Notes under the pieces: model-generated
Seen by the model: only the letters and a program-made list of their open reading frames with translations
Told to the model about the DNA's origin: nothing
Database searches by the model: none
Part shown: one piece after another, positions 1-7,962 of the stretch
How the letters are laid out: each line of letters begins with the position of its first letter
Position numbering within the stretch: position 1 is the first letter of the stretch
Position numbers and translations under genes: made by a program
Source: Granulosicoccus sp964594905
GTDB taxonomy: Bacteria > Pseudomonadota > Gammaproteobacteria > Granulosicoccales > Granulosicoccaceae
NCBI GenBank assembly: GCA_964594905.1
Contig: CAZQOI010000001.1
Span: 98,964 to 162,963 of the forward strand
DNA length: 64,000 nt
Direction of reading: 5' to 3'

Positions 1-660
1 CTTGGATTGGCGTTGGGCGTAAAAGTTTTCGCTATATTGTTGTTACCGTTCTTATTATTTAAAAACAGAGTAATTAAAGAGAGCTTGGCGACTATTGTTG
101 CTCTGATAGTCACCGTGTCTTTAATTACCTGGGTCTATGGAACGCCGCGTATCTGGTACCCGGAAGGATTACAGGCGATGGCCGAAAGCTGGTTTTTTAA
201 TGCGCCTGTTTTCTATCTATTAAATCAGTGGGTAACTTTTGCTTCTGCAAAAATAATAATGGCAAGTATTTTTTTGCTAGTTTCTGGTGTCTGGGTTTTC
301 AGAGTGTGGTTCATACGCCTCCGTCAACCAGAGCAACCAGACAATGATCAAAGATGGATTCCGCGTGGCGATATCTTATTTGGGCTTTTCCTTATCTGCT
401 TACCCGTACTGAATCCCTGGTACCTGCCGTGGGTTCTGCCATTTGCCGTTATCTTCCCGTCTCGCTGGGCTTGGGTTGCCAGTAGCAGTATTTTGTTAGC
501 GTATTGGTCAGGACTTTACACCGGGGACAGTTCGCTCGAGCTACACGAAATATCAAGCACTGTATTGCTGGTGGAGTTTGGTGTTATCGCTGCGATGTTA
601 CTTTGGGACTACTTACAGCCTCTGGTCGCAAACAACTCTAAGAAAACAAATAACGAATAA
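1..660 (+). CDS. Polytopic membrane protein, glycosyltransferase-like (C-terminal part)
   Basis: The reading frame is open from the first base, so the 5' end lies outside the window and the TTG at position 7 is probably not the true start. The visible ~217 residues contain about five hydrophobic membrane segments separated by short loops. One segment carries NPWYLPWVLPF, which resembles the late transmembrane region of membrane glycosyltransferases of the GT87/DUF2029 or mannosyltransferase type, where Pro/Trp/Tyr-rich loops follow an N-P-W-Y motif. That assignment rests on one motif only. The stop codon lies inside a strong terminator hairpin, so this is the last gene of its transcript. The next genes run on the opposite strand. 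Confidence 0.55.
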   Translation, partial: LGLALGVKVFAILLLPFLLFKNRVIKESLATIVALIVTVSLITWVYGTPRIWYPEGLQAMAESWFFNAPVFYLLNQWVTFASAKIIMASIFLLVSGVWVFRVWFIRLRQPEQPDNDQRWIPRGDILFGLFLICLPVLNPWYLPWVLPFAVIFPSRWAWVASSSILLAYWSGLYTGDSSLELHEISSTVLLVEFGVIAAMLLWDYLQPLVANNSKKTNNE

Positions 661-686
661 GCAGCACTGTAATGCTGCTTATTCGT
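653..686. terminator. Perfect 14-bp inverted repeat, probable bidirectional terminator
   Basis: The arms ACGAATAAGCAGCA (653-666) and TGCTGCTTATTCGT (673-686) are exact reverse complements around a 6-nt loop (667-672). The hairpin includes the TAA stop of the upstream plus-strand gene and lies 41 bases past the stop of the minus-strand gene ending at 728. It is therefore placed to end transcription from both converging genes. There is no long T-run after the arm, only the A/T-rich ends of the stem itself. Confidence 0.6.
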
Positions 687-727
687 ATCAGCTTGATAGG
701 TGTACCAGCCTGTTTGGGGTCTGACTA

Positions 728-1120
728 CTAGGTATTGGATAGCTTGAGCTTGTAACGCTTGTTCAGATAGTGGATAACAGCTGGCATTTTTTCCTGACCA
801 ACGACCTCCACAACTGATTGCTCTGGCTTGTTGCAATTGTAAAGACTGGAGGCGAGAGTTTGACTGTTACTTCCTCGTAATGCTCGCAGTGAGCGTTTGG
901 ATAGCTTCGTTAGCTCCTCACCTGTTTTTACACAGTAGCTGAGCACGTCGCCATTGTCGACACGGGCCTTATAGTACGATTTGCCTTCCTCGTAGAGTTT
1001 GTCCACTTTACGCTGCGAGAAACCTTGATTGAATCCACCGCCGCCAGACGCTTGGGCCAAACCTGCGGTGGTGCCTAGCATTACGATAGTTAGAAAAGAC
1101 GCTGTGAGAGTTCGGAACAT
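728..1120 (-). CDS. Small secreted hypothetical protein
   Basis: I do not recognise a family for this 130-residue protein. It starts with a clear Sec signal peptide: a basic start, a hydrophobic core and a cleavage-like AQA-S at about residue 24. A Gly-rich stretch (SGGGGFNQG) follows. The mature part is basic and polar, with two cysteines (YCVKTG and YNCNKP) that could form one disulfide in the periplasm. The start is supported by an AGAGG ribosome-binding site about 7 bases upstream of the ATG. It is flanked by a terminator hairpin at its 3' end and appears to be a single-gene unit. Confidence 0.6.
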   Translation of the reverse strand: MFRTLTASFLTIVMLGTTAGLAQASGGGGFNQGFSQRKVDKLYEEGKSYYKARVDNGDVLSYCVKTGEELTKLSKRSLRALRGSNSQTLASSLYNCNKPEQSVVEVVGQEKMPAVIHYLNKRYKLKLSNT

Positions 1121-1271
1121 TGGGGACCTCTAACCGGTGGGGTTGGCAGATGAGTATGGCAATAGTGACCGTCGAATGCTGCTGAAGTTCAGATCGTTTC
1201 TTGCTTGATGATCCGTTACTTAATGCCGTTAGCAACTACTGCAGAAAGTAGGCCAGCAATTGGCTCATGAT

Positions 1272-1913
1272 TCACGTTTCATGCAATATTTTCTCAAGTA
1301 ACTTCAGCGCTTGTATTTGCTCATATTGGCGTGCCTGTTCAAGCGCTAATGCAATATCTTTATACTCATCGATATCCACCATGGTATCCATTACCCAGGT
1401 TTCGATGCCGGTAAGTTCCTGCATTAACTGCTCGCAGGTGCTGTCATGGCTGTAGGTTAAACGGCGCCAGGGTTCGACAAAAGCAAAATTAGCGGCGAAA
1501 AAAACAAAGCCGCCATCAACACTCGGACACACCACGGCTCTTTTGCTGCCTGCAGAAACTTTATTCTCGGTCCTCGTTGGCAGTTCTAAAAGGTAGTCGC
1601 GTACGTCACCAAGTAATGAATATTGAAATTGAGGGCAGTCAGCACCCGTGATGCCATAGGCTCCATGTCGTGCAATTAGTTGTTCACAGATAGTAGCCAT
1701 CCGAGGCCCTAGTGTTCCTTCTCCTTGATAAAGAACAGGCAATGATCGCCATCTGCTTGAATCGCCGGTTAAAGATTCGGCAACTGCCCAATAGGGATAG
1801 ACATTGTCAAATTGTTGGGCGGATTGCGTTAGAAGAATTTCTTGATACGCCAACAGTGATTCGTAGGTGAGTGCTGCGAATTTATCACTAGAGGTAGTCG
1901 CAAGACGCGTCAT
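1272..1913 (-). CDS. DUF2064 family (TIGR04282-like) transferase
   Basis: The 213 residues from the only ATG show the order of motifs of the DUF2064 glycosyl/nucleotidyl-transferase-like family. These are QGEGTLGPRM (about residue 65), GADCPQ (about 91), PSVDGGFVFFA (about 129), a W-x-x-x-x-Y-S segment and a C-terminal D-I-D-E. The family normally begins with a K-x-P-x(8)-T-R-L nucleotide-binding loop. Here that loop continues upstream of the ATG in the same open frame, reading VKTPGLSPC and then MTRLA, up to a stop at 1992-1994. The true start is therefore probably a non-ATG codon near 1950 (an ATT lies at 1950-1952), and the annotated ATG may be internal. No ribosome-binding site precedes the ATG. 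The loop Lys of K-T-R-L is Met here. Substrate unknown. Confidence 0.7.
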   Translation of the reverse strand: MTRLATTSSDKFAALTYESLLAYQEILLTQSAQQFDNVYPYWAVAESLTGDSSRWRSLPVLYQGEGTLGPRMATICEQLIARHGAYGITGADCPQFQYSLLGDVRDYLLELPTRTENKVSAGSKRAVVCPSVDGGFVFFAANFAFVEPWRRLTYSHDSTCEQLMQELTGIETWVMDTMVDIDEYKDIALALEQARQYEQIQALKLLEKILHET

Positions 1914-2059
1914 GCAAGGACTTAATCCAGGTGTTTTTACCAGCGATGCAATGGCGAAGCTTGAAGGGTCGACGATTGTCTTGTTCTCTATTTACTACAA
2001 CGAAACCAGCTGACGTTTTTTCGTAGTTATGTTATCCGGCAAGCTCATTGGAACCCGAT

Positions 2060-3046
2060 TTAGTCAAGTTTTTCCCGCCAGGCAACTGTTAAGCTTTCAG
2101 CAGCCTGCGGCGCTGTAACTATCTGTGCACGCACATCAGCTTCGGCTGCGATGGCCAGCGGTTTCAAATGCTCTGAATGATGAAATGAGTCAAGCACCGT
2201 TTGCTCTACCATTGACCACAACCATCTGATTTGTTGGTTTTCACGACGCGTCAGTAATTCTCCTGACTCTATAAGCTGCCTGCGATGTGAACGAACAAGC
2301 TCCCAGAGTTCGTTGATTCCGTCGCCAGTCAGTGCACTACAACTCAGTGCCTTGGGCTTCCAGCTACCTGTCGGTTGCAAGATGGATAAGGCTCTTTGGT
2401 AAGCGGCTCGCGCTTGTTGTGCATTGTGGATCGAGCTCCCATCGGCTTTGTTAACAGCAATGATATCGGCCAGTTCCAGCACACCTTTCTTGATGCCTTG
2501 CAACTCGTCCCCGGCGCCGGGCAGCATCAGTACGAGGTAACAGTCGACCATATCTGCAACAACGGTTTCAGACTGGCCTACACCGACGGTCTCGACCAGA
2601 ATGACGTCAAACCCTGCGGCTTCGCACAACAAAACAGACTCCCGAGTTACACGAGTCACGCCACCGAGATGCCCGCTGGTTGGAGAAGGGCGAATATAAC
2701 TTGCGTCGCTTAAAGCGAGTTCCCCCATGCGTGTTTTGTCACCAAGAATACTGCCACCGCTTCGTTGGCTACTTGGATCAACGGCAAGCACCGCGACACG
2801 GTGGCCTTGTTCTATGAGACGTATACCAAGTGTCTCGATAAAACTACTCTTGCCAACGCCAGGTACGCCACTAATACCGACTCGCATTGCTTTACCCGTA
2901 CGAGGTAGTAGTGATAGTAGAACCTCTTGCGCTTGTTCACGATGCGCTTCAAGCCTTGATTCAGTCAGGGTGATGGCACGAGATAATATCTGTCGCTCAC
3001 GGGCCATGACACCATCGATGAGTGCTTGGGTCGTGAGCGACGTCAT
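2060..3046 (-). CDS. meaB: Methylmalonyl-CoA mutase-associated GTPase MeaB
   Basis: This 328-residue G protein of the MeaB/ArgK (G3E) family loads and protects the adenosylcobalamin cofactor of methylmalonyl-CoA mutase in the cytoplasm. The P-loop GISGVPGVGKSSF lies at about residues 58-70, followed by AVDPSSQRSGGSILGDKTRM, ETVGVGQSE (switch region) and the N-K-A-D guanine-specificity motif. Length is normal for the family. Its start overlaps the stop of mutB by 4 bases (ATGA), so the two are translationally coupled. The position directly after both mutase subunits confirms the role. The older name ArgK (arginine/ornithine transport kinase) is a misnomer. Confidence 0.95.
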   Translation of the reverse strand: MTSLTTQALIDGVMARERQILSRAITLTESRLEAHREQAQEVLLSLLPRTGKAMRVGISGVPGVGKSSFIETLGIRLIEQGHRVAVLAVDPSSQRSGGSILGDKTRMGELALSDASYIRPSPTSGHLGGVTRVTRESVLLCEAAGFDVILVETVGVGQSETVVADMVDCYLVLMLPGAGDELQGIKKGVLELADIIAVNKADGSSIHNAQQARAAYQRALSILQPTGSWKPKALSCSALTGDGINELWELVRSHRRQLIESGELLTRRENQQIRWLWSMVEQTVLDSFHHSEHLKPLAIAAEADVRAQIVTAPQAAESLTVAWREKLD

Positions 3047-5214
3047 GAAGTTTTGCTTGAGTTGGTATCAGTGTGACCAAGTGACGAAGCGAGTGTATCG
3101 ATAAGGTTCAAGGCCGCATCTGCAATCACGGTGCCGGGGGGGAACACCGCTGTCGCTCCCGCATCGATTAATTCCGGTACATCCTGTGGTGGCACTACAC
3201 CGCCGACGACAATCTGAATGTCCTCACGTCCGAGTGCCTGCAAAGATTTTTTCAACGCGGGTACCAAGGTCAAATGGCCAGCGGCCAGTGAGCTGGCTCC
3301 GATAAGGTGTACGTCATTGTCAACAGCCTGTCGGGCAACTTCGTCGGGTGTTTGAAACAGTGGTCCTATATCTACGTCAAAGCCAAGGTCGGCAAAAGCG
3401 GTTGCTATAACTTTTTGTCCGCGATCATGTCCATCCTGACCCATCTTGGCCACCAGAATACGAGGCCGTCGTCCTTCCTGTTGCATGAAGGCTTTGATGC
3501 GATTTTCAATCAAGGGGAGAATTTCATTGTTGCTCATGGCTTTTTTATACACCCCCTCGATTGTTTGTATGCTTGCCGTATGACGACCAAAAACAGCTTC
3601 CATCGCAGCAGAAATTTCACCTACGGTCGCTCTTGCGCGCGCAGCCTCCACGGCTTTTGCAAGAAGATTACCTGAACCAGTTCTAGCGCATTCTGTTAAA
3701 GCGGCGATAGCTATTGCATGCGCGTCTTTGTTGCGATTCGCTTTTAAATCGTTAAGGCATTGCATCTGTTGTTCGCGAACTTTCGCGTTGTCAACTTTTA
3801 GTACATCGACAGGAATTTCCTTGGCGAGTTGTAAACGATTGATCCCAACGACGGTTTGATCACCGCTGTCGATTCGCGCCTGTGTACGCGCCGCAGCCTC
3901 TTCGATACGCAACTTTGGAATACCAGCTTCAATCGCCTTTGCCATACCACCTTGTGTTTCCACCTCTTCGATATGCTGCCAGGCTCGCTGCGCCAAATCA
4001 CGCGTCAAGGATTCCATAAAGTAGCTGCCTCCCCACGGGTCAACGGTGGAACACAGACCGCTTTCATGCTGCATGAAGAGTTGTGTGTTGCGTGCTATAC
4101 GTGCCGAAAAATCGGTCGGCAATGCAAGTGCTTCATCGAATGCATTTGTGTGCAATGACTGGGTATGACCACCGATTGCCGCCATTGCTTCAATACCAGT
4201 GCGGGTCACGTTGTTGTAGACATCTTGAGCAGTCAGGCTCCATCCTGAAGTTTGGCAATGCGTACGCAGACTAGAGGAGCGAGGGTTTTTGGGATTGAAT
4301 TGTTTGAGTAGTCGCGCCCACAGCATTCTACCTGCGCGCAGTTTGGCAACTTCCATGGCGTGGTGCATGCCAATTGCCCAGAAGAACGATAGACGCGGCG
4401 CGAAGGCATCGATATCGAGACCTGCGGCGATACCAGTACGAATGTACTCAACACCATCCGCAAGTGTATAGGCGAGTTCGAGATCAGCTGTCGCCCCGGC
4501 TTCCTGCATGTGATAGCCCGAAATGCTGATGCTATTGAAGCGGGGCATATGCTTTGCGGTGTACTTGAAGATATCCGCAATGATTCGCATCGACGGTTCA
4601 GGCGGATAGATGTAGGTATTACGCACCATGAATTCTTTAAGGATGTCGTTTTGAATTGTGCCCGTCAGTTGCTCTGGCGACACTCCTTGTTCTTCAGCGG
4701 CAACGATGTAAAGCGCCATGATTGGCAATACCGCGCCGTTCATAGTCATCGACACACTCATTTGATCAAGTGGAATCTGATCGAAAAGAATCTGCATATC
4801 AAGAATTGAGTCAATTGCGACGCCTGCCATACCGACATCGCCGATTACTCTTTCGTGATCAGAGTCGTATCCACGATGTGTAGGTAAATCGAAGGCGATT
4901 GACAGGCCCTTTTGCCCGGCTTTTAGATTTCTTTTGTAAAAAGCGTTGCTGTCTTCGGCTGTTGAAAAACCTGCATATTGTCTGATTGTCCAGGGGCGAG
5001 TAACGTACATCGTAGGGTAGGGGCCACGGGTGTAAGGCGGTAGCCCCGGGTAATCAATTTTTATATTGCGCGCATCAATATCCTTGGCACCATAGGCGGC
5101 TTTTACATCTATGTTCTCAGGCGTCTCGTGGTAAATATCACCATGCTGCTGTGTGTTACTTGGCGTTTGCCACACTGACGGTGCGCTGTGTGTATCAAAC
5201 CTAAAGCCACTCAT
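3043..5214 (-). CDS. mutB: Methylmalonyl-CoA mutase large (catalytic) subunit
   Basis: This 723-residue adenosylcobalamin enzyme interconverts (R)-methylmalonyl-CoA and succinyl-CoA. The N-terminal TIM-barrel substrate domain (about 40-560) contains YPTMYVTRPWTIRQYAGFST and the SLHTNAFDEALALP segment. The C-terminal cobalamin-binding domain (about 590-710) has the D-x-H-x-x-G base-off motif in GQDGHDRG, together with GASSLAAGH and VVGGVVPPQD. Length matches the usual large subunit of heterodimeric mutases. It overlaps mutA upstream and meaB downstream by 4 bases each, making one operon. It supplies the last step of the propionyl-CoA route whose earlier enzymes lie at 32-38 kb. Confidence 0.97.
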   Translation of the reverse strand: MSGFRFDTHSAPSVWQTPSNTQQHGDIYHETPENIDVKAAYGAKDIDARNIKIDYPGLPPYTRGPYPTMYVTRPWTIRQYAGFSTAEDSNAFYKRNLKAGQKGLSIAFDLPTHRGYDSDHERVIGDVGMAGVAIDSILDMQILFDQIPLDQMSVSMTMNGAVLPIMALYIVAAEEQGVSPEQLTGTIQNDILKEFMVRNTYIYPPEPSMRIIADIFKYTAKHMPRFNSISISGYHMQEAGATADLELAYTLADGVEYIRTGIAAGLDIDAFAPRLSFFWAIGMHHAMEVAKLRAGRMLWARLLKQFNPKNPRSSSLRTHCQTSGWSLTAQDVYNNVTRTGIEAMAAIGGHTQSLHTNAFDEALALPTDFSARIARNTQLFMQHESGLCSTVDPWGGSYFMESLTRDLAQRAWQHIEEVETQGGMAKAIEAGIPKLRIEEAAARTQARIDSGDQTVVGINRLQLAKEIPVDVLKVDNAKVREQQMQCLNDLKANRNKDAHAIAIAALTECARTGSGNLLAKAVEAARARATVGEISAAMEAVFGRHTASIQTIEGVYKKAMSNNEILPLIENRIKAFMQQEGRRPRILVAKMGQDGHDRGQKVIATAFADLGFDVDIGPLFQTPDEVARQAVDNDVHLIGASSLAAGHLTLVPALKKSLQALGREDIQIVVGGVVPPQDVPELIDAGATAVFPPGTVIADAALNLIDTLASSLGHTDTNSSKTS

Positions 5215-6680
5215 GACTTTCTCCCCTCGTAGTGCTCTGCATCTCTAACCATCACCAATGTTGATGGCCGATCAAGGTCAGGCTTGTCAGTTTTAAGACT
5301 TGTGGAAGACTGCGCTTTATCGAGGCTGTAACGATTAACACCGACCATGATCTGGTTTTCTGCATCGAGTTCGGCGCATCGCGCTTTATGGCTATGGTGA
5401 AGTGCCTTTGCCCATTCACCACTTTGTACGGTGTCGAACCACGCTGATCCTGTTTTGTATTGAGCCAAGGCGGACCAAACTGCATCACAGAGATCCTGGC
5501 AGAGATGTTCCACTGCAAAGGAACCTCGGAAAGGATCCTGTACATCATTCAAGTGACTCTCTTCAGACAATATGATCGGGAGGTTGCGGGCGACACGCAA
5601 TCCAAGCTCTTCATCATCAAGGGTTTGACCTTCGACAACATTGTGTGGGTGCACAATAATAGTATCGGCGTTGACAAAGGCTGCAGCTGAAACTGCAGCA
5701 GTGTTACGTAAATGATTGACCCAGGGATCCAGTGAGGATAAATGGCGTTTGGAGGTTTCGACAACCAGTGCTGGTTCAGCTGCTGGCAATTCAAGTGCAA
5801 GTAGTAATTGTTGCCATAGCATTTTCAAGCTGCGTAGCTTAACGACGCCCATCAAAGTGTTGGCATCGGTACTCATTTGCACTTGTACTTGTCGACTGAT
5901 CAATGTCGGGTCAAGTGATGTGGATTTAAGCGACTCAAGGTAAATGCTTGCTGTTGCGATGGTCGCTAACAATTCCTGAACCGCAGTTGCCCCCGCATTG
6001 TGATGACAACTGCCGTCAACCAACACTGTAGGAACTTCCGAATATCGGTGTGTGGTGTACTGGGTAAGTGTGTTCAAAGCCCGCAGTGACTGTTCAAGCG
6101 AAAAAGTATCGTTGCTAAGGCCTTTAAGGTGATCACCGATCGGATCAAAGTTAAAAGCACCTTTCGCATCGCCTGTGGCGATGCCTGCTGCGTTCCACAA
6201 GTTTATCAATGCATCGGCTGAGGCCTCGTTGATGCCAGGCATTCGAAGGCTGATAGCAGCTGCATCGAGATAAACACCTTCCAAGGCAGTCGCTAACTGC
6301 GAGCTAGACCAGCCTGTATGATCGCCCAAGTGCAGTTCGATGGAACTTGCTCCTCCCTCAAGTGCTGTCAGTATGCTGTTGTTGGCAAGCGTTGGTGTGC
6401 ACGTCCAAACGACTACGCGGTTATCCCAGACAGAGCCTTCAAGCTTGGATTTCGTTGTGATGCTTTGTGTTGTCGGTGTTGCCGCCTTTCCGATTGCTGG
6501 CCGATTGGTATACAAGGCATCGACTGTACGTCCGTCAAGCGTGGCACTTGTCAGATTGTCCAGCGATTGTCCTTCTGGCATTCCTTTTTCTGCCAGTGCG
6601 AGCCAATCTGCTCGCTGGTAGCGGTCGAATGCGTCGTCAAGTTCTATTGCCATTAGAAGAGTATAACGGGCATTGGGCAC
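5211..6680 (-). CDS. mutA: Methylmalonyl-CoA mutase small subunit
   Basis: This 489-residue subunit is homologous to the mutase barrel domain but shorter and divergent. It has lost the cobalamin-binding D-x-H-x-x-G segment, as expected for the non-catalytic partner of heterodimeric mutases. Recognisable pieces are VWDNRVVVWTCTPTLANNS-like barrel entry, VDGSCHHNAGATAVQELL, SSLDPWVNHLRNTAAVSAA and PFRGSFAVEHL, which parallels DPWGGSYFMESL in mutB. The start is uncertain: ATG at 6680 (used here) or ATG at 6653, which gives a start of MAIELDDAF. Neither has a strong ribosome-binding site. It is first in mutA-mutB-meaB, starting 26 bases after the upstream oxidoreductase stop, so that gene may be co-transcribed. 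Confidence 0.9.
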   Translation of the reverse strand: MPNARYTLLMAIELDDAFDRYQRADWLALAEKGMPEGQSLDNLTSATLDGRTVDALYTNRPAIGKAATPTTQSITTKSKLEGSVWDNRVVVWTCTPTLANNSILTALEGGASSIELHLGDHTGWSSSQLATALEGVYLDAAAISLRMPGINEASADALINLWNAAGIATGDAKGAFNFDPIGDHLKGLSNDTFSLEQSLRALNTLTQYTTHRYSEVPTVLVDGSCHHNAGATAVQELLATIATASIYLESLKSTSLDPTLISRQVQVQMSTDANTLMGVVKLRSLKMLWQQLLLALELPAAEPALVVETSKRHLSSLDPWVNHLRNTAAVSAAAFVNADTIIVHPHNVVEGQTLDDEELGLRVARNLPIILSEESHLNDVQDPFRGSFAVEHLCQDLCDAVWSALAQYKTGSAWFDTVQSGEWAKALHHSHKARCAELDAENQIMVGVNRYSLDKAQSSTSLKTDKPDLDRPSTLVMVRDAEHYEGRKS

Positions 6681-6705
6681 TCAAATTGAGCTCCAGGGCA
6701 TACCC

Positions 6706-7914
6706 TCACCGCTTACGCTTGAGTCCTCGGATCTGGAATCGCACAGGGTTGACCAGACTGGCATAGGATTCAAGCGTATTGTCTGTCGTTTCCGTGTCCA
6801 GCAGATAATTCGTAAGTAGCTCGGCGCAGTAAGCTGTTGTGACTATGCCTCGGGAGCCGAATCCGCCGAGCACCATCAAACGTGGGACTGTTGGTAACTC
6901 TGGGTATGATTGATTGATCCGTCCAAGGTGGAGTTCGCGGTAGGCGCTAGCGGTTGCGTCGTGATCTGGAGCGGGACCTACCAGTGGAAGCCGATCAGGC
7001 GTCGTGGCTCTTACTCCCGTATCACCTGTAGTAGGCTTCGACTTTACTGAGACTCCCGGTAACAAGGTCTTCAGTCCAGTGATGTTACTGACATGGTCTT
7101 CTTCACGCAGTTCAGTCGTCGCATCGTCTCGATGAAAGCTTGCACCAACGATCATTTTATTTGCCAGAGGAATGACGTAGTGCCTACCGGACACCACACA
7201 ATGTGGCTTATCAGTTTGTTCATCATATGCAATATCGCTAGTTTGGCCGCGTGCTGGAATCACTGGCAAGTGCGCTAATTGAGGTACTTCGGGCAGTGAA
7301 CTTCCCGTCGCCATCACAACGAGATCTGCATTGATGCTTTTTTCGTTGAATGTCTTTATGGTCGCACCATGTTCGCTGGTATCGACGCTTTGTACTTTAC
7401 AGTTTGGTAGCACCTTGATCAGCTTATGCTCAAGCAAAGCATGACAAAGTGCTTGTGGATCAAGATAACCAGCGTTCCCGAACCATATACCGCCACTGCT
7501 AACGTTGAGCCCAGCGCGTGCGTTGGCTTGCTCAAGTGTCAACACGGTGTAGGCCTCCTGTGGTGGGTAAGGCTTGTCGCTCAGTTGCAGTACACCGCAA
7601 GTGTTAAAGCTGCAACGTTGGCCCAACTGCCATACGTTGAGTTTGTTAAGCAAGCAGTCGAAAGCCTTGGCGTAGAAGTAATCGATAAAGCCGGGCTGTC
7701 GTGTGACGTAGGGTTTAACGACACCTGCCAAATTACCCGATGCGCCAGAGGCGATATCGTGCGAATCAATAATGATTGACCGAACTTTGCGTTCAGCAAG
7801 GGTTCTCGCTAACCAACAACCTCCCAGTCCAGCGCCAACTATGACTATCGACTCAGAAGCCGTGTCGATTATCGGAGGTTTTGCCAAGGTGAACCAAGGC
7901 GTCGTTTCGTTCAT
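6706..7914 (-). CDS. mnmC: Stand-alone MnmC C-domain-like FAD-dependent oxidoreductase
   Basis: This is a 402-residue DAO-type flavoprotein. The FAD-binding Rossmann motif VIVGAGLGGCWLARTLAER lies near residue 25. It is followed by IASGASGNLAGVVKP, a variant of the A-S-G-N-x-x-G signature of MnmC. Further C-terminal motifs are MVIGASFHRDD, GVRATTPDRLPLVGP and GGFGSRGIVTT. MnmC's C-terminal domain removes the carboxymethyl group from cmnm5(s2)U34 in tRNA. In enterobacteria it is fused to an N-terminal methyltransferase, which is absent here because the protein starts just before the flavin domain. The separate oxidoreductase could work with an MnmD elsewhere. A related amino-acid oxidase is the alternative, though the MnmC-like motifs make it less likely. 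Confidence 0.75.
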   Translation of the reverse strand: MNETTPWFTLAKPPIIDTASESIVIVGAGLGGCWLARTLAERKVRSIIIDSHDIASGASGNLAGVVKPYVTRQPGFIDYFYAKAFDCLLNKLNVWQLGQRCSFNTCGVLQLSDKPYPPQEAYTVLTLEQANARAGLNVSSGGIWFGNAGYLDPQALCHALLEHKLIKVLPNCKVQSVDTSEHGATIKTFNEKSINADLVVMATGSSLPEVPQLAHLPVIPARGQTSDIAYDEQTDKPHCVVSGRHYVIPLANKMIVGASFHRDDATTELREEDHVSNITGLKTLLPGVSVKSKPTTGDTGVRATTPDRLPLVGPAPDHDATASAYRELHLGRINQSYPELPTVPRLMVLGGFGSRGIVTTAYCAELLTNYLLDTETTDNTLESYASLVNPVRFQIRGLKRKR

Positions 7915-7962
7915 GCGCGCTTGTGAGAAAAGCGAAGAACTGTGCTGCAGTACTTTTGACGT

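Noticed and set aside
609..836. 75-residue minus-strand open frame overlapping the first gene's end
   Set aside because: It spans the terminator hairpin and overlaps the better-supported 130-residue secreted protein in another frame; no signal for translation.
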